DNA of 64,000 bases from Agrilactobacillus fermenti (GTDB taxonomy: Bacteria; Bacillota; Bacilli; Lactobacillales; Lactobacillaceae): positions 1-64,000 of the forward strand of contig NZ_JACGCJ010000013.1 in the NCBI RefSeq assembly GCF_021030645.1, written 5' to 3'. Below, one piece after another: positions 46,760 to 55,857 of this stretch; within the stretch, counting starts at the first letter, position 1; every line of letters begins with the position of its first letter. The notes beneath the pieces were generated by a model that saw only the letters and a program-made list of their open reading frames with translations, made no database searches and was not told where the DNA came from. The position numbers and the translations under genes are program-made.

Positions 46760-47446
46760 TTATCTGCTCTTTAATTCTTGAATATAGCGATAGATTGTTG
46801 GCTCTGAAACCTGTAAAGCACGGGCAACATCAGATACAGAGTACTTCATATTAAAGACGCCCTCTTTATTCAGTTGCGCAACAATTTTACGACGGTCACG
46901 TGCCTTAAAATTCTCTTGATCAATGCCATAACTTAAAACAATTTGATCTATTTTATCGCGAACCATCTGGTGAACCTTATCTGCAAAACTAAGCTCTTCT
47001 TGCTTTTTGGCTTTACGTCCTATAGCAACTTCATTGCTCAAGCTATTCACAACTTCAGCATCCAATTGATATAGTTTAGCCAGATTTGTACTTACACGCA
47101 AAAGTGACATAAATGGGGATACATCTGTGATCACACTAATTGCAAATTCTGAATGCTCTCGTCCCATTAATAAAATTGATAAATTAACAGTTTTATGTTT
47201 CAAATTAAACTGTTCATGGAATTGCTTCAAGCCACTATTTACTGCTGCTTGAATACGGTCAAGTATGACATCTGGCGTCTTATCACCTTCACGCGCATCA
47301 ACGATACTGCCATTTTTCACCTGAACAACTGGAAAATCACCTGTTCTCAGCCCCGTTAAAATAATATCACTATTTCTACCTTGTATTCTACCGATATATT
47401 CTACTAAATTGTTATAATCCACTTGTTGTGTTTCTCCTAATGTCAT
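46760..47446 (-). CDS. YheO/DauR-like PAS and HTH transcriptional regulator
   Basis: This is a regulator of about 228 residues. The N-terminal half (LVEYIGRIQGRNSDIILTGL, later SILLMGREHSEFAISVITDVS) fits the YheO-type PAS-like domain. The C-terminal 60 residues have RRKIVAQLNKEGVFNMKYSV and a helix-turn-helix SDVARALQVSEPTIYRYIQE. DauR, a family member, controls D-amino acid utilisation. Here it is near a CycA-like permease and alanine dehydrogenase, which makes amino acid control plausible. ATG at 47446 is used; ATG at 47458 is an alternative with no better ribosome site. Confidence 0.78.
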   Translation of the reverse strand: MTLGETQQVDYNNLVEYIGRIQGRNSDIILTGLRTGDFPVVQVKNGSIVDAREGDKTPDVILDRIQAAVNSGLKQFHEQFNLKHKTVNLSILLMGREHSEFAISVITDVSPFMSLLRVSTNLAKLYQLDAEVVNSLSNEVAIGRKAKKQEELSFADKVHQMVRDKIDQIVLSYGIDQENFKARDRRKIVAQLNKEGVFNMKYSVSDVARALQVSEPTIYRYIQELKSR

Positions 47447-47458
47447 AGTTTTCCACAT

Positions 47459-47704
47459 CCTATGAATGTTTCTTGTATTGTGTCACAGAAAATCTTGATG
47501 TTAATTTGTATTACTTCATTAATGATACTTGACTTGTATCACCCGTTGCAAATTCTATTTTCACCTCCGAAAATATAAATTTGAACGCACATACTAAAAT
47601 AACATAGTTTAGCCAAAAAAATCAATAATAATATTATATTTTAACATTTTATATAAAAATATAGTTGTGTACAATTTTAAAACATCAAATTATATTAATA
47701 ATAT
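47459..47704. other. AT-rich promoter region of the regulator gene
   Basis: This is very AT-rich sequence between the regulator gene and the terminator at 47705. It should contain the regulator's promoter. No clear operator, repeat or RNA structure is visible. Confidence 0.35.
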
Positions 47705-47750
47705 CAAGAAAAGAAGCTAGTATGTCAGATCAACCAACACACTAGCTTCA
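47705..47750 (-). terminator. Terminator after the 94-residue protein gene
   Basis: GAAGCTAGT (47713-47721) pairs with ACTAGCTTC (47741-47749). On the minus strand it continues into TTTTCTTG. Confidence 0.7.
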
Positions 47751-47769
47751 CAAAAGTTTCATTATTAAA

Positions 47770-48054
47770 TTAATAAACAGGCTTATTTAATGCCTGATGT
47801 TTTTCATCGGCATTAACTTCATCGATTACCTCAGTCAACACGTCATGTGCCAACAGTTTTGCGCGAATTGTTGTCGGTGTTTTGGCTTCATCCCCGTCTA
47901 AAAACGCAACATGCTTCATTTTAAAATCTTCATACTCATTAGTATCAACTACATTAGCGCCTAAATCACTTCTTAATTGTGTTTCTGCTTTTTGCTGATC
48001 ATCACTAAAAATAAAACTTGATTTGTAACCCACTGAACCTAACCATGCTTGCAT
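47770..48054 (-). CDS. Small hypothetical protein
   Basis: This is a 94-residue acidic soluble protein (many Asp and Glu) beginning MQAWLGSVGYKSSFIFSDD. No domain, signal or cysteine motif is recognised. AGGGGGC nine bases before the ATG and a downstream terminator support it as a gene. It lies 85 bp after the CycA-like permease gene in the same direction and before the DauR-like regulator, so a link to amino acid uptake is possible. I do not recognise its family. Confidence 0.65.
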   Translation of the reverse strand: MQAWLGSVGYKSSFIFSDDQQKAETQLRSDLGANVVDTNEYEDFKMKHVAFLDGDEAKTPTTIRAKLLAHDVLTEVIDEVNADEKHQALNKPVY

Positions 48055-48139
48055 TATTCATATGCCCCCTGCAATTTACTTATTAAATGCATTATAGGCA
48101 TATTTAAAATAAAGGCAAGTTTAAAAGTTTCAATTCGAA

Positions 48140-49513
48140 TTAAGACTGTTCTCTTTTTAAAATATGGGTATGTCGTATACCTAGCAGCATCATGATCAAC
48201 AGCCAAATAATGGAAGCTATTGCTGCCGTCAAAGTAGAGCGATTGATCAAGAGAACGACTAAGACAATTGCTAAGAAGATCAGCACAAAATAATCAGCAA
48301 ACGGAAATAGCGGCGATTTGAAAACACTTTTAGCTGAATTAGCGCTATGTTTGTAACGCAAGTGCGTGACAACAATACTACCCCAAATAAAAATGAAAGT
48401 TGTTGTCGCCACCGATGTAATAAAAGTAAAAACAGATTCAGGAATTACAATGTTTAACAAAACTGAAATCGCAATAACCACTGATGAAAAAATTAAGGCA
48501 ACAGCAGGCACCTTTTGTTTGGATAATGTCCCTAATGGTTTTAACAACTTAGACTTGGTGTCATAAGTCAAAGAATAAAGCATCCGTCCAGTACTAAAGA
48601 CAGCACTATTGCAAGCAGAAGCAGCCGCGGTGATGACCACAAAATTAATAATATCAGCCGCAGCTCGAATCCCAACATTTTGAAAGACTAGCACAAAGGG
48701 ACTTTGATCTGGTAACACCCGATTCCAAGGAAAGATCGAAATAATAACAAATAAAGCACCAACATAAAACAAAATGATTCTTATCGGAATATTATCGATC
48801 GCCACTGGCAATACCTTATCAGGATCCTGAGTTTCAGAAGCAGTCAGACCGACTAACTCGATCCCAACAAAACTGAATACTACCATCTGAAACGAAAACA
48901 AAAAGCCTTTGAAACCTTTAGGAAAAAAACCACCATAATTGATGATATTACTAAAACTGGCATGACCAGCATTGGTTTTATAATGCGTAAAAATCATGAA
49001 TAGACCCACGCCAATCAATAGTAAAATTGCAACGATCTTGATCAGTGCAAACCAAAATTCTGTCTCCCCAAAAGCGCCTACGGTTATCAGATTCAGCAAC
49101 AATAAAATTGCTAGTAAAATCAAACCCGGTAACCACTGCGGCACTTGAGGCAACCAAAACTTGATATACAAACCCACAGCGGTGATTTCGGACATAGCAA
49201 TTGCGACCCAGCAAAACCAATAAGTCCACCCCGCAACAAAGCCAGCTGTTTCACCCAAGTATTCACGAATAAATTCAACATAAGAATGATAGTTTAAATT
49301 AGAAAGTAATAATTCACCCAATGCCCGCATTAGAAAAAAACAGGCAATCCCCGTGATCAGGTAAGCCAGCACAATCGAGGGCCCAGCATAATTGATTGCT
49401 TTACCAGAACCTAAGAACAAGCCAGTCCCAATCGTCCCGCCAATGGCAATCAACTGAACATGCCGATTCTTTAAGTTACGCGCCATCTCTGGCTCTTGTT
49501 TATGCTCAATCAT
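48140..49513 (-). CDS. Amino acid permease, CycA-like (APC family)
   Basis: This is a 457-residue permease with 12 helices. The opening RNLKNRHVQLIAIGGTIGTG is the APC amino acid transporter signature. Features such as FIREYLGETAGFVAGWTYWF and VVGIELVGLTASETQDP (approximate) resemble the D-serine/D-alanine/glycine transporter CycA. GGAGG precedes the ATG. It overlaps the upstream membrane-protein gene by 8 bp. Nearby alanine dehydrogenase supports alanine or glycine as substrate, but this is inference. Confidence 0.86.
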   Translation of the reverse strand: MIEHKQEPEMARNLKNRHVQLIAIGGTIGTGLFLGSGKAINYAGPSIVLAYLITGIACFFLMRALGELLLSNLNYHSYVEFIREYLGETAGFVAGWTYWFCWVAIAMSEITAVGLYIKFWLPQVPQWLPGLILLAILLLLNLITVGAFGETEFWFALIKIVAILLLIGVGLFMIFTHYKTNAGHASFSNIINYGGFFPKGFKGFLFSFQMVVFSFVGIELVGLTASETQDPDKVLPVAIDNIPIRIILFYVGALFVIISIFPWNRVLPDQSPFVLVFQNVGIRAAADIINFVVITAAASACNSAVFSTGRMLYSLTYDTKSKLLKPLGTLSKQKVPAVALIFSSVVIAISVLLNIVIPESVFTFITSVATTTFIFIWGSIVVTHLRYKHSANSAKSVFKSPLFPFADYFVLIFLAIVLVVLLINRSTLTAAIASIIWLLIMMLLGIRHTHILKREQS

Positions 49514-49985
49514 GATTTTCCTCCATCATTTCCACTTCAATTCGTTTATCTGGAATGCTATGTTCCCTTAAGAATTGCTGCAACATTTGCGGTGAAGCTT
49601 TGAAGCGTAATTTTATTCGCTGCAAAGTTCCAAACTGACAAACAACCTGAGTATCTTGCGGTTTTAGTTGAATGATCTGGATATGGGTCACTAGTGGGTA
49701 GGGTTTTACAGCGTTTAGACCACCAATGACGCCCCAATTCGATAAACCCCTTTGCCAACAAGCAAACACTAAAAAAGCGATGCCGATAAAAATATTGCTG
49801 CTAGCATCTATGAGGTCAGTATTAAAATATTTGATTGAGCCAAACGAAAGCCCAGCAATTATAATACCAATTGTCAATCTAAGCCAATTCATTCGACTAC
49901 GGAATTTTAATTTCAACAAATCAAGGCCCAAAATCACCAGTAAAACAACTGACATCAATAAATAAACATAATCCAATATTCCCAT
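49506..49985 (-). CDS. Hypothetical membrane protein
   Basis: This is a 159-residue protein with three or four hydrophobic segments in the first 90 residues (GILDYVYLLMSVVLLVILGL, LRLTIGIIIAGLSFGSI, SNIFIGIAFLVFACW). A soluble C-terminal part of about 70 residues (HIQIIQLKPQD to HSIPDKRIEVEMMEE) has a beta-alpha-beta look. I do not recognise the family. It overlaps and is coupled to the CycA-like permease gene. ATG at 49985 is taken over the TTG at 49997. Confidence 0.62.
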   Translation of the reverse strand: MGILDYVYLLMSVVLLVILGLDLLKLKFRSRMNWLRLTIGIIIAGLSFGSIKYFNTDLIDASSNIFIGIAFLVFACWQRGLSNWGVIGGLNAVKPYPLVTHIQIIQLKPQDTQVVCQFGTLQRIKLRFKASPQMLQQFLREHSIPDKRIEVEMMEENHD

Positions 49986-50150
49986 GTTCTCATCCAATCA
50001 ATTAAATTAAAAAAACATACCAAAGAGTAATTTTACAGCAACTTTTAATCATTTAATAGTATAAATGAAAAAACTCTTTTACTGCTTTATTAAATTTTAA
50101 TAATAAGGCAAGATAAAAGAGTTTCTTAAATCAGTTTTAGAATGCTACGA

Positions 50151-51269
50151 TTATTGTTTGACAGCGGATTCATTAAAAGGAATATAAGACCGCTCGAGGC
50201 TGGTAGCCACAGCTTGATCTGTAATGTGGCCATCATAGGTGTTGATCCCGGTTAAAATAGTTGGATTATTTTGCGCCGCAGCAACAATACCCTGTTTGGC
50301 AATTTGGACAGCATACGGAATCGTGACACTGGTTAAAGCATCTGTCGCTGTTTTAGGTACGGCACCAGGAATGTTGGCAACCGCGTAATGTAACACCTCA
50401 TGCTTAACATAAATAGGATCATCAAAAGTACTAGCATGATCGGTAGTTTCAAAAATCCCACCTTGATCAATTGGAATATCTACGATCACTGATCCAGGCG
50501 CCATGCTTGCAATCATTTCTTCTGTTACTAGCGTAGGTGCCTTAGCTCCCGGAATTAAAACAGCCCCAATAACTAAATCTGACCGCTTAACAGTTTCGGC
50601 AATGTTCGCATGATTAGAGAATAATGTTTTAATATTACCGGCAAACAAATCGTCAATGCGCGCTAAAGCACTAGGATTAATATCCAAAATTGTAACGTCC
50701 GCGCCTAAGCCTAAAGCTGTTTTCGCAGCATTGAAGCCAACAGTACCAGCCCCAATAACTGTCACACGTCCGTTACGGACACCTGGTACACCAGAGAGTA
50801 GCAAACCCTTACCACCATACTGTTCTTGTAAGAATTGAGCTCCAATTAAAATCGACATCCGTCCAGCAACTTCACTCATAGGGACCAGGGCTGGTAACCC
50901 ACCATCTCGCCCAACCATCGTTTCATAGCCGATAGCAGTCACCTTAGCAGCCAATAACGCATCTGTCAAAGTTGGATTAGGTGCTAGATGTAGATAAGTA
51001 TAGAGAATTAGGCCAGGTCGAAAATACTTATATTCCTCAGCTAACGGTTCTTTGACCTTGATGACCATATCCGCCTGCCAAGCATCAGCTGCCGAAACAA
51101 TTTTTGCACCGGCGGCTTTATAAGCATCATCAGAATACCCAGCGCCAATGCCAGCACCAGTTTCAACTAAAACTTCCTGACCAGCATGAATTAAATTCGT
51201 GACACCGGCTGGCGTAATGCCAACTCGATTTTCATTATTTTTAATTTCTCTGGGAATGCCAATAATCAT
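50151..51269 (-). CDS. ald: Alanine dehydrogenase
   Basis: This is a 372-residue NAD-dependent enzyme catalysing the reversible deamination of L-alanine to pyruvate and ammonia. The start [20 protein letters not shown] is the family N-terminus. The NAD fold is [20 protein letters not shown], and the catalytic His/Asp regions are in YLHLAPN and VDIPIDQGG. The length from ATG 51269 matches the family; GGAGAGGAG lies nine bases upstream. With the nearby CycA-like permease and DauR-like regulator it may form an alanine utilisation group. Confidence 0.95.
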   Translation of the reverse strand: MIIGIPREIKNNENRVGITPAGVTNLIHAGQEVLVETGAGIGAGYSDDAYKAAGAKIVSAADAWQADMVIKVKEPLAEEYKYFRPGLILYTYLHLAPNPTLTDALLAAKVTAIGYETMVGRDGGLPALVPMSEVAGRMSILIGAQFLQEQYGGKGLLLSGVPGVRNGRVTVIGAGTVGFNAAKTALGLGADVTILDINPSALARIDDLFAGNIKTLFSNHANIAETVKRSDLVIGAVLIPGAKAPTLVTEEMIASMAPGSVIVDIPIDQGGIFETTDHASTFDDPIYVKHEVLHYAVANIPGAVPKTATDALTSVTIPYAVQIAKQGIVAAAQNNPTILTGINTYDGHITDQAVATSLERSYIPFNESAVKQ

Positions 51270-51387
51270 GATAACAAACTCCTCTCCTAGCTTGTTCAAC
51301 AACAAAACCAACAAAAAAGTTATAATACGATAATTCTAATCTTCAACCAAATTCATTGTATTATAGCCCATTTTATTTTACAAAACA

Positions 51388-51430
51388 TACGCTCAAGGAA
51401 TTTTATATTGCATTCGACCTCATGAGCGTA
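51388..51430. repeat. Inverted repeat upstream of ald
   Basis: TACGCTCA (51388-51395) pairs with TGAGCGTA (51423-51430) across 27 bp. It lies upstream of the ald -10 box (TATAAT on the minus strand, near 51362) and could be an operator or a weak terminator. Confidence 0.4.
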
Positions 51431-51474
51431 ATCTTAAAGCTAAGTTTAAATTCAATACCATGATCATAAAAATA

Positions 51475-51511
51475 GTGGCTGAAAACAAAACGTTAGTTTT
51501 GTCTCAGCCAC
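51475..51511 (-). terminator. ackA terminator hairpin, repeat-family module 1
   Basis: GTGGCTGA, then ACAAAAC, pairs with GTTTTGT and CAGCCAC, nearly identical to the hairpin at 32923-32961. On the minus strand it is followed by TATTTTTATG. Confidence 0.85.
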
Positions 51512-51524
51512 ACGACTATTTGTT

Positions 51525-51643
51525 GTTTAAATGTGTTTTAAAGAGCAGCGACCTAACGATGAATCGCTCAAATGGAAAAGGCCACTATTAGTGTGACCCT
51601 TGTTATTGCCCGATCACTGAAGGCATTTATCTCACTTCCGTTT
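51525..51643 (-). repeat. Long copy of the 3'-UTR repeat, module 2
   Basis: This stretch aligns with 32975-33097: shared blocks include AATGTGTTTTAAAG, GCAGCGACCTAACG, ATCGCTCAAATGGAAAAGGC and GGCATTTATCTCAC. The ends pair imperfectly and an inner stem is present. It begins 14 bp after the ackA stop. Confidence 0.75.
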
Positions 51644-51657
51644 ATTTTAGAAGTCTC

Positions 51658-52854
51658 CTATGCTTTGATATTTCCTAAAGTAACTGTATCCCGAGCAATC
51701 ATCAACTCTTCATTAGTTGGGACTAACAAAATATTGATCTTAGAATCATCAGCGCTGATGATTCGATCTTTGGCCATAATATTGTTCCGGTCGGCATCGA
51801 GTTTTGCACCAATAAAGCCTAGTTTATCAACGATTCTAGCACGCATCTTAATATCATTTTCACCCATGCCAGCTGTAAATACCAATGTATCTAAGCCACC
51901 CATAATAGCAACATAGGAACCAATGTATTTAACGATACGATTGACGAAAATATCAATCGCAAGTTTTGATTCAGGACGTTCATCACGAGTTTCTTCCAAT
52001 TCACGCATATCTGGTGATAAACCGGAAATGCCTAATAGGCCTGATTTTTTATTCAAAATATCGATCATATCTTCGGGATCAGTAATGTTTAGTTTTTGCA
52101 TCAGAAAGGCAACTAAAGAAGCATCAATATCACCGGAACGCGTGCTCATTGTAACTCCAGCTAATGGCGTAAAACCCATCGAAGTATCTAGCGATTTACC
52201 ATCTTTAACAGCCGTCACTGACACCCCACTGCCCATGTGGAGCGTAATCATTTTTTGTGATGCTAGAGGTACATTCAACAATTTAGCAGCATGCTGGCTG
52301 ACGTAACGATGGCTCGTCCCATGGGCACCATACTTACGAGCCCCATATTTTTTATAATATTCCATAGGGATACTGTATAAAAAGTTCTCTTCTGGCATCG
52401 TTGTATGGAAAGATGTATCAAAGACAGCGACTTCAGGAACATCTGGTAAGATTTTGCGAAAAGCCTCAATACCCTTAGCTTCAGCTGGATTATGTAGCGG
52501 GGCATATTCTGCAAGTTCCTTAATTTTTTGCAAATTCTCATCATCAACTAATGCAGAAGATTTGAAAAATTCGCCGCCAGCAACAACTCGATGGCCGACA
52601 CCATTGATCTCAGAAAAGTCTTTAATAATATCTAGATCGATCAACGTATCCATTAACTTTTTGACAGCGATTTCTTGATTAGGAATATCACCGGTCTCTT
52701 TAGTTTTTTTACCATTAAATTTAACGGTAAAAACTGAATTTGATAAACCTAATCGATCAACCATTCCTTCAGCAATGACTGTTTCCTCGGGCATGGTAAA
52801 TAACTTCCATTTTAATGTCGAACTACCGGCATTGACAGCTAAGATCTTTGACAT
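51658..52854 (-). CDS. ackA: Acetate kinase
   Basis: This is a 398-residue kinase converting acetyl phosphate and ADP to acetate and ATP. The N-terminal phosphate loop is VNAGSSTLKWKLF. GVGHRVVAGG, FDTSFHTTMP, HGTSHRYVS and TLHMGSGVSV are conserved motifs. The length is typical. It follows the YtxK-like methyltransferase gene and the comG operon, a conserved order in lactic acid bacteria and bacilli. It ends with the repeated 3'-UTR element. Confidence 0.97.
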   Translation of the reverse strand: MSKILAVNAGSSTLKWKLFTMPEETVIAEGMVDRLGLSNSVFTVKFNGKKTKETGDIPNQEIAVKKLMDTLIDLDIIKDFSEINGVGHRVVAGGEFFKSSALVDDENLQKIKELAEYAPLHNPAEAKGIEAFRKILPDVPEVAVFDTSFHTTMPEENFLYSIPMEYYKKYGARKYGAHGTSHRYVSQHAAKLLNVPLASQKMITLHMGSGVSVTAVKDGKSLDTSMGFTPLAGVTMSTRSGDIDASLVAFLMQKLNITDPEDMIDILNKKSGLLGISGLSPDMRELEETRDERPESKLAIDIFVNRIVKYIGSYVAIMGGLDTLVFTAGMGENDIKMRARIVDKLGFIGAKLDADRNNIMAKDRIISADDSKINILLVPTNEELMIARDTVTLGNIKA

Positions 52855-52875
52855 ATGAACCCCTCTATTCTTTCT

Positions 52876-53895
52876 CTATTTACTAAAATATTTTTGGCGC
52901 CAAGCGATCAATTCTTGACGGAACTTTTGCAAACCCGCTTTATCGTTAAAATCTGGCAAATCTCCAAGCAGCACCTGTCCTACTTGTTGCGCGTCAGAAC
53001 CATGCTTTTGGACGATCAATATCGACTTGCGACTGGCTTCGTCACGAAACAGCTTGGCTGGCAAATTTAATAAACCTTGAAAATAAGCTGTCGTTGTTAA
53101 AAACTCAGTTAGTTGCTTGGCTTCATCACTTTGAAAAATAGTTGTTGGAATTACAAAAAAGCCCAATCCTCCCGCTTTTAGTGCATGGATACTTTGCTCA
53201 ATCATCAAATGATGAACATAGGCATGACCACTTTTAGCGCGAGTTTTAAAGTTTTTAGTATTTGCATCAATTGGATAATAGCCTACTGGTAAATCCGATA
53301 CCACTAAATCAACATCTTTCGCCAAAACTGGCATAATAGCATCTTGATGGTATAAATCTAAATTGATCAGCAGCCATTGACTAAATACAGCAGCCAATTC
53401 AAGAAGTAGATCGTCATTATCAATACCAATGCCCTGCAAAGAAATATCTTGATCTTGCTGTAACTGCTGCATAACTGTCAATATCAAATTGCCACTTCCA
53501 ACAGCAATATCAAATACATGTCCTTGATCCGGTAGAGCAGTTAATTCATCCACTAAAAAGGCAATTAATGCTCCAATGGCATCTGGTGTTATTTGTTTAT
53601 TTGGTTCGACTTTATCCGTTTGTATACCCTTAAAAGCCAATAACTGCAAAGTTTGTCGTCGTGTTTGCAAGTCAAATTGATCTAAATCCAGCTTTTGATA
53701 AAGCGCTTTAATTTTTGCAATTGTCTCACTTGTCGGTCGCTCATTTTCTACCTTTACGTTTTTATGATCTAAAATATTACCTAAATTTTCAGCCAGAGCA
53801 TCCAAATAGGTCGTATTTAAATCTTTTCGTAAAAATTCGTTAGATTGGTCTAGTAAATCAAAAAGTCGCTTGACTGGTCGCTCAGTCAAATTCAT
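52876..53895 (-). CDS. YtxK-like class I SAM-dependent DNA methyltransferase family protein
   Basis: This is a protein of about 339 residues related to N6-adenine DNA methylases. The SAM motif I is FDIAVGSGNL and the catalytic-position motif reads SDLPVGYYP in place of NPPY/DPPY. The N-terminal 90 residues are helical as in type I methylase M subunits. No specificity or restriction gene is present. Proteins of this kind are encoded downstream of comG in many Firmicutes. The start is uncertain (GTG 53898 or ATG 53895, with GAGGTG close by). Confidence 0.85.
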   Translation of the reverse strand: MNLTERPVKRLFDLLDQSNEFLRKDLNTTYLDALAENLGNILDHKNVKVENERPTSETIAKIKALYQKLDLDQFDLQTRRQTLQLLAFKGIQTDKVEPNKQITPDAIGALIAFLVDELTALPDQGHVFDIAVGSGNLILTVMQQLQQDQDISLQGIGIDNDDLLLELAAVFSQWLLINLDLYHQDAIMPVLAKDVDLVVSDLPVGYYPIDANTKNFKTRAKSGHAYVHHLMIEQSIHALKAGGLGFFVIPTTIFQSDEAKQLTEFLTTTAYFQGLLNLPAKLFRDEASRKSILIVQKHGSDAQQVGQVLLGDLPDFNDKAGLQKFRQELIAWRQKYFSK

Positions 53896-54006
53896 CACCT
53901 CAGGTTAAAATCATACTAGTTTATTGTACCGATAGCTGAATTATTTGGCAACTAATTTCATGTTTTTACTTAGAAAAAATATGTCCCACATTGAGTCCCA
54001 ACCATT

Positions 54007-54324
54007 TTATTTGTTTGCAGTATCAATATATTTAAAGCGCTCTCTAGATTTCGTATTCTTTAATTGAACTTCACAGTAAACAAACGACCCCTTTTTAGTA
54101 AAAATCGCATTACCCAAACTTGTCTCAATTTTAGAAACATGCTGATCCTGGTAAATTGGTCTAGTCAAGTCAAAAACGATTACAGCTTCTTGATGATGTT
54201 GAAATTGACGTAACATAATCATCTGTTGATGATAGGTATTCAAACATTGGATACAAATGAAACCAATCAAACTCAGTAAAAATATAACAACTACGAAAAT
54301 ATAACCCGGCTGCTTCCACTTCAA
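54007..54324 (-). CDS. comGG: Competence pseudopilus protein ComGG
   Basis: This is a 105-residue protein with one N-terminal helix (YIFVVVIFLLSLIGFICIQC) and a polar tail. TTG at 54324 is chosen: AAGGAG is nine bases upstream and the TTG overlaps the comGF stop (TTGA). A reading from 54351 has no ribosome site. It is the last gene of the comG operon. Sequence is weakly conserved in this family, so the name rests on position. Confidence 0.75.
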   Translation of the reverse strand: MKWKQPGYIFVVVIFLLSLIGFICIQCLNTYHQQMIMLRQFQHHQEAVIVFDLTRPIYQDQHVSKIETSLGNAIFTKKGSFVYCEVQLKNTKSRERFKYIDTANK

Positions 54325-54836
54325 CTTGAACTGCTCCTTACTTTCGGACAAAACAATTGATATTGATAATCTTGTCCAGATGCCATTCGTATCCGCATTA
54401 AAATATAAGGTTGATGATATTCAAACCGCATCTGGCGGCAGTTTTCTAACAATGGCATGTAACCTTTAGATTCAAAATTTTGTAATAAAATCGTTAGTTT
54501 ACCGTTACTATTTTTGGGATAATATGGTGCTACTTCTCGCAACTCCCCCACCCCAGTGTTTTTATCATGATGCCAGATTCGCAATTCTTGACTTTTATAC
54601 TTAGTATTTAGTTGTTCATTAACCAAATTGATCGATACAAATTCACAGCGTTCGAGATAGTGATCCAGTTGGATGCAAGCTAAGCGTACACGCCAAGATT
54701 CTTGTGTACTTAAGGTTGCAATCTCCATATGATGTTTAGCTAACAGTGTCGTTTGGATCAATATGACACAACAGCAAAGCACAAACAGACTAAGCACCAT
54801 TTCCACTAATGTAAAAGCAGCTTGCTTAGAACACAT
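54321..54836 (-). CDS. comGF: Competence pseudopilus minor pilin ComGF
   Basis: This is a 171-residue minor pseudopilin. The type IV prepilin motif KQAAFTLVEMVLSL lies at the N-terminus, with the hydrophobic helix following. The C-terminal YHQPYILMRIRMASGQDYQY resembles ComGF. ATG at 54836 puts the motif near the start; it overlaps comGE by 11 bp. Cysteines VLCCCVIL in the helix are unusual. Confidence 0.82.
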   Translation of the reverse strand: MCSKQAAFTLVEMVLSLFVLCCCVILIQTTLLAKHHMEIATLSTQESWRVRLACIQLDHYLERCEFVSINLVNEQLNTKYKSQELRIWHHDKNTGVGELREVAPYYPKNSNGKLTILLQNFESKGYMPLLENCRQMRFEYHQPYILMRIRMASGQDYQYQLFCPKVRSSSS

Positions 54837-55098
54837 AGCACTCAACTCGGTCACCATCTGACCACTGAATTTTTATGCCGCTATCATTGTGGTAAATTTG
54901 TTCTGGACGATCCATTGTGGGTTGAGCACCTCGCAAAATATTCACTGCTTGAAAAGTTCGCGTCACCTGATGATTTGCAATTTTTAATTGGTGTCGCGTA
55001 CTTAAAAAGACGCTTAATAAAACTAATAAGCCAAGAAATATCAAATTTAGACTTACCATATTTTCAGCAAGCAAAATCGCACTACGTTTTTTGTACAT
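54826..55098 (-). CDS. comGE: Competence pseudopilus protein ComGE
   Basis: This is a 90-residue protein with a short basic start (MYKKRSA), the motif AILLAENMVSLNLIFLGLL in place of a canonical prepilin motif, and a polar C-terminus. It overlaps comGD by 17 bp and comGF by 11 bp. The name rests on position and topology. Confidence 0.75.
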   Translation of the reverse strand: MYKKRSAILLAENMVSLNLIFLGLLVLLSVFLSTRHQLKIANHQVTRTFQAVNILRGAQPTMDRPEQIYHNDSGIKIQWSDGDRVECYVF

Positions 55099-55507
55099 GT
55101 AAAATACCCCATCCTATTTGAATCTTGTATGTATAGATTTGCCCCGATTCTGTGGTAAAAGATAGCGTTCTCGGCGCAGTTATACCTTCATCACTCATTG
55201 CAATTAGCCTATCCTTTGAAGAAATTTTAACTTTGGTGATCGATTTTGGTAATGGAATTGCTTGCTTGGGTCTAGTTTCGATGATAAAGACCACTTGGTG
55301 CGGGTCGACCCTAATCCAGGCAGCCCGGTGCGTTAACATGGTTTCATTTAGATAACGCATATATTGCGCTTCAAAATTTTTGAAGAAATAACGTTGCTCT
55401 TGCTTAACGCGAATGGCGGGTACAATTGTAAAACTCATTGCGACGATTAAACTTAAAATAAAGATCACAATAATTGATTCTACAAAAGTAAAACCTTGAT
55501 GTTTCAT
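55082..55507 (-). CDS. comGD: Competence pseudopilus minor pilin ComGD
   Basis: This is a 141-residue minor pseudopilin with prepilin motif HQGFTFVESIIVIFILSL at residues 3-20. The ATG overlaps the comGC stop (ATGA). It is part of the DNA-uptake pseudopilus built with ComGC and processed by ComC, which is not in this window. Confidence 0.86.
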   Translation of the reverse strand: MKHQGFTFVESIIVIFILSLIVAMSFTIVPAIRVKQEQRYFFKNFEAQYMRYLNETMLTHRAAWIRVDPHQVVFIIETRPKQAIPLPKSITKVKISSKDRLIAMSDEGITAPRTLSFTTESGQIYTYKIQIGWGILHVQKT

Positions 55508-55857
55508 TCTTTCTTAGGTAGATTAACTTGCCCATTGGCATCAATGGTATATCCTTTTTCGACAGCTTGCTTACGCTGACTCTCATTCAAAAGCTGTGCT
55601 TCTTTCAGTTTTTGCCAAGGATCAACTTTTAAATTGGCAACGTCATTGTCCTCCGTATATATATCGACTTGGGTCTGGATGGTTTTCTCAAAAGCAGCAT
55701 CCACGCGGCTACTGGCATGATTTCTCTGGGCATTGATATTCGGTAAGAATATGATCAAAAGTAAAGCAATTATAAAGATAACAGCAACCATTTCTAATAA
55801 TGTAAACGCCTTCTTCGATTTAAATAACTCTTTTTTGATACTTAAGTTTTTCAACAT
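55504..55857 (-). CDS. comGC: Major competence pseudopilin ComGC
   Basis: This is a 117-residue major pseudopilin. The processing motif is KKAFTLLEMVAVIFIIALLL, with cleavage by prepilin peptidase expected before Phe. The C-terminal DPWQKLKEAQLLN and GYTIDANGQV fit ComGC. It starts immediately after the comGB stop. Confidence 0.93.
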   Translation of the reverse strand: MLKNLSIKKELFKSKKAFTLLEMVAVIFIIALLLIIFLPNINAQRNHASSRVDAAFEKTIQTQVDIYTEDNDVANLKVDPWQKLKEAQLLNESQRKQAVEKGYTIDANGQVNLPKKE

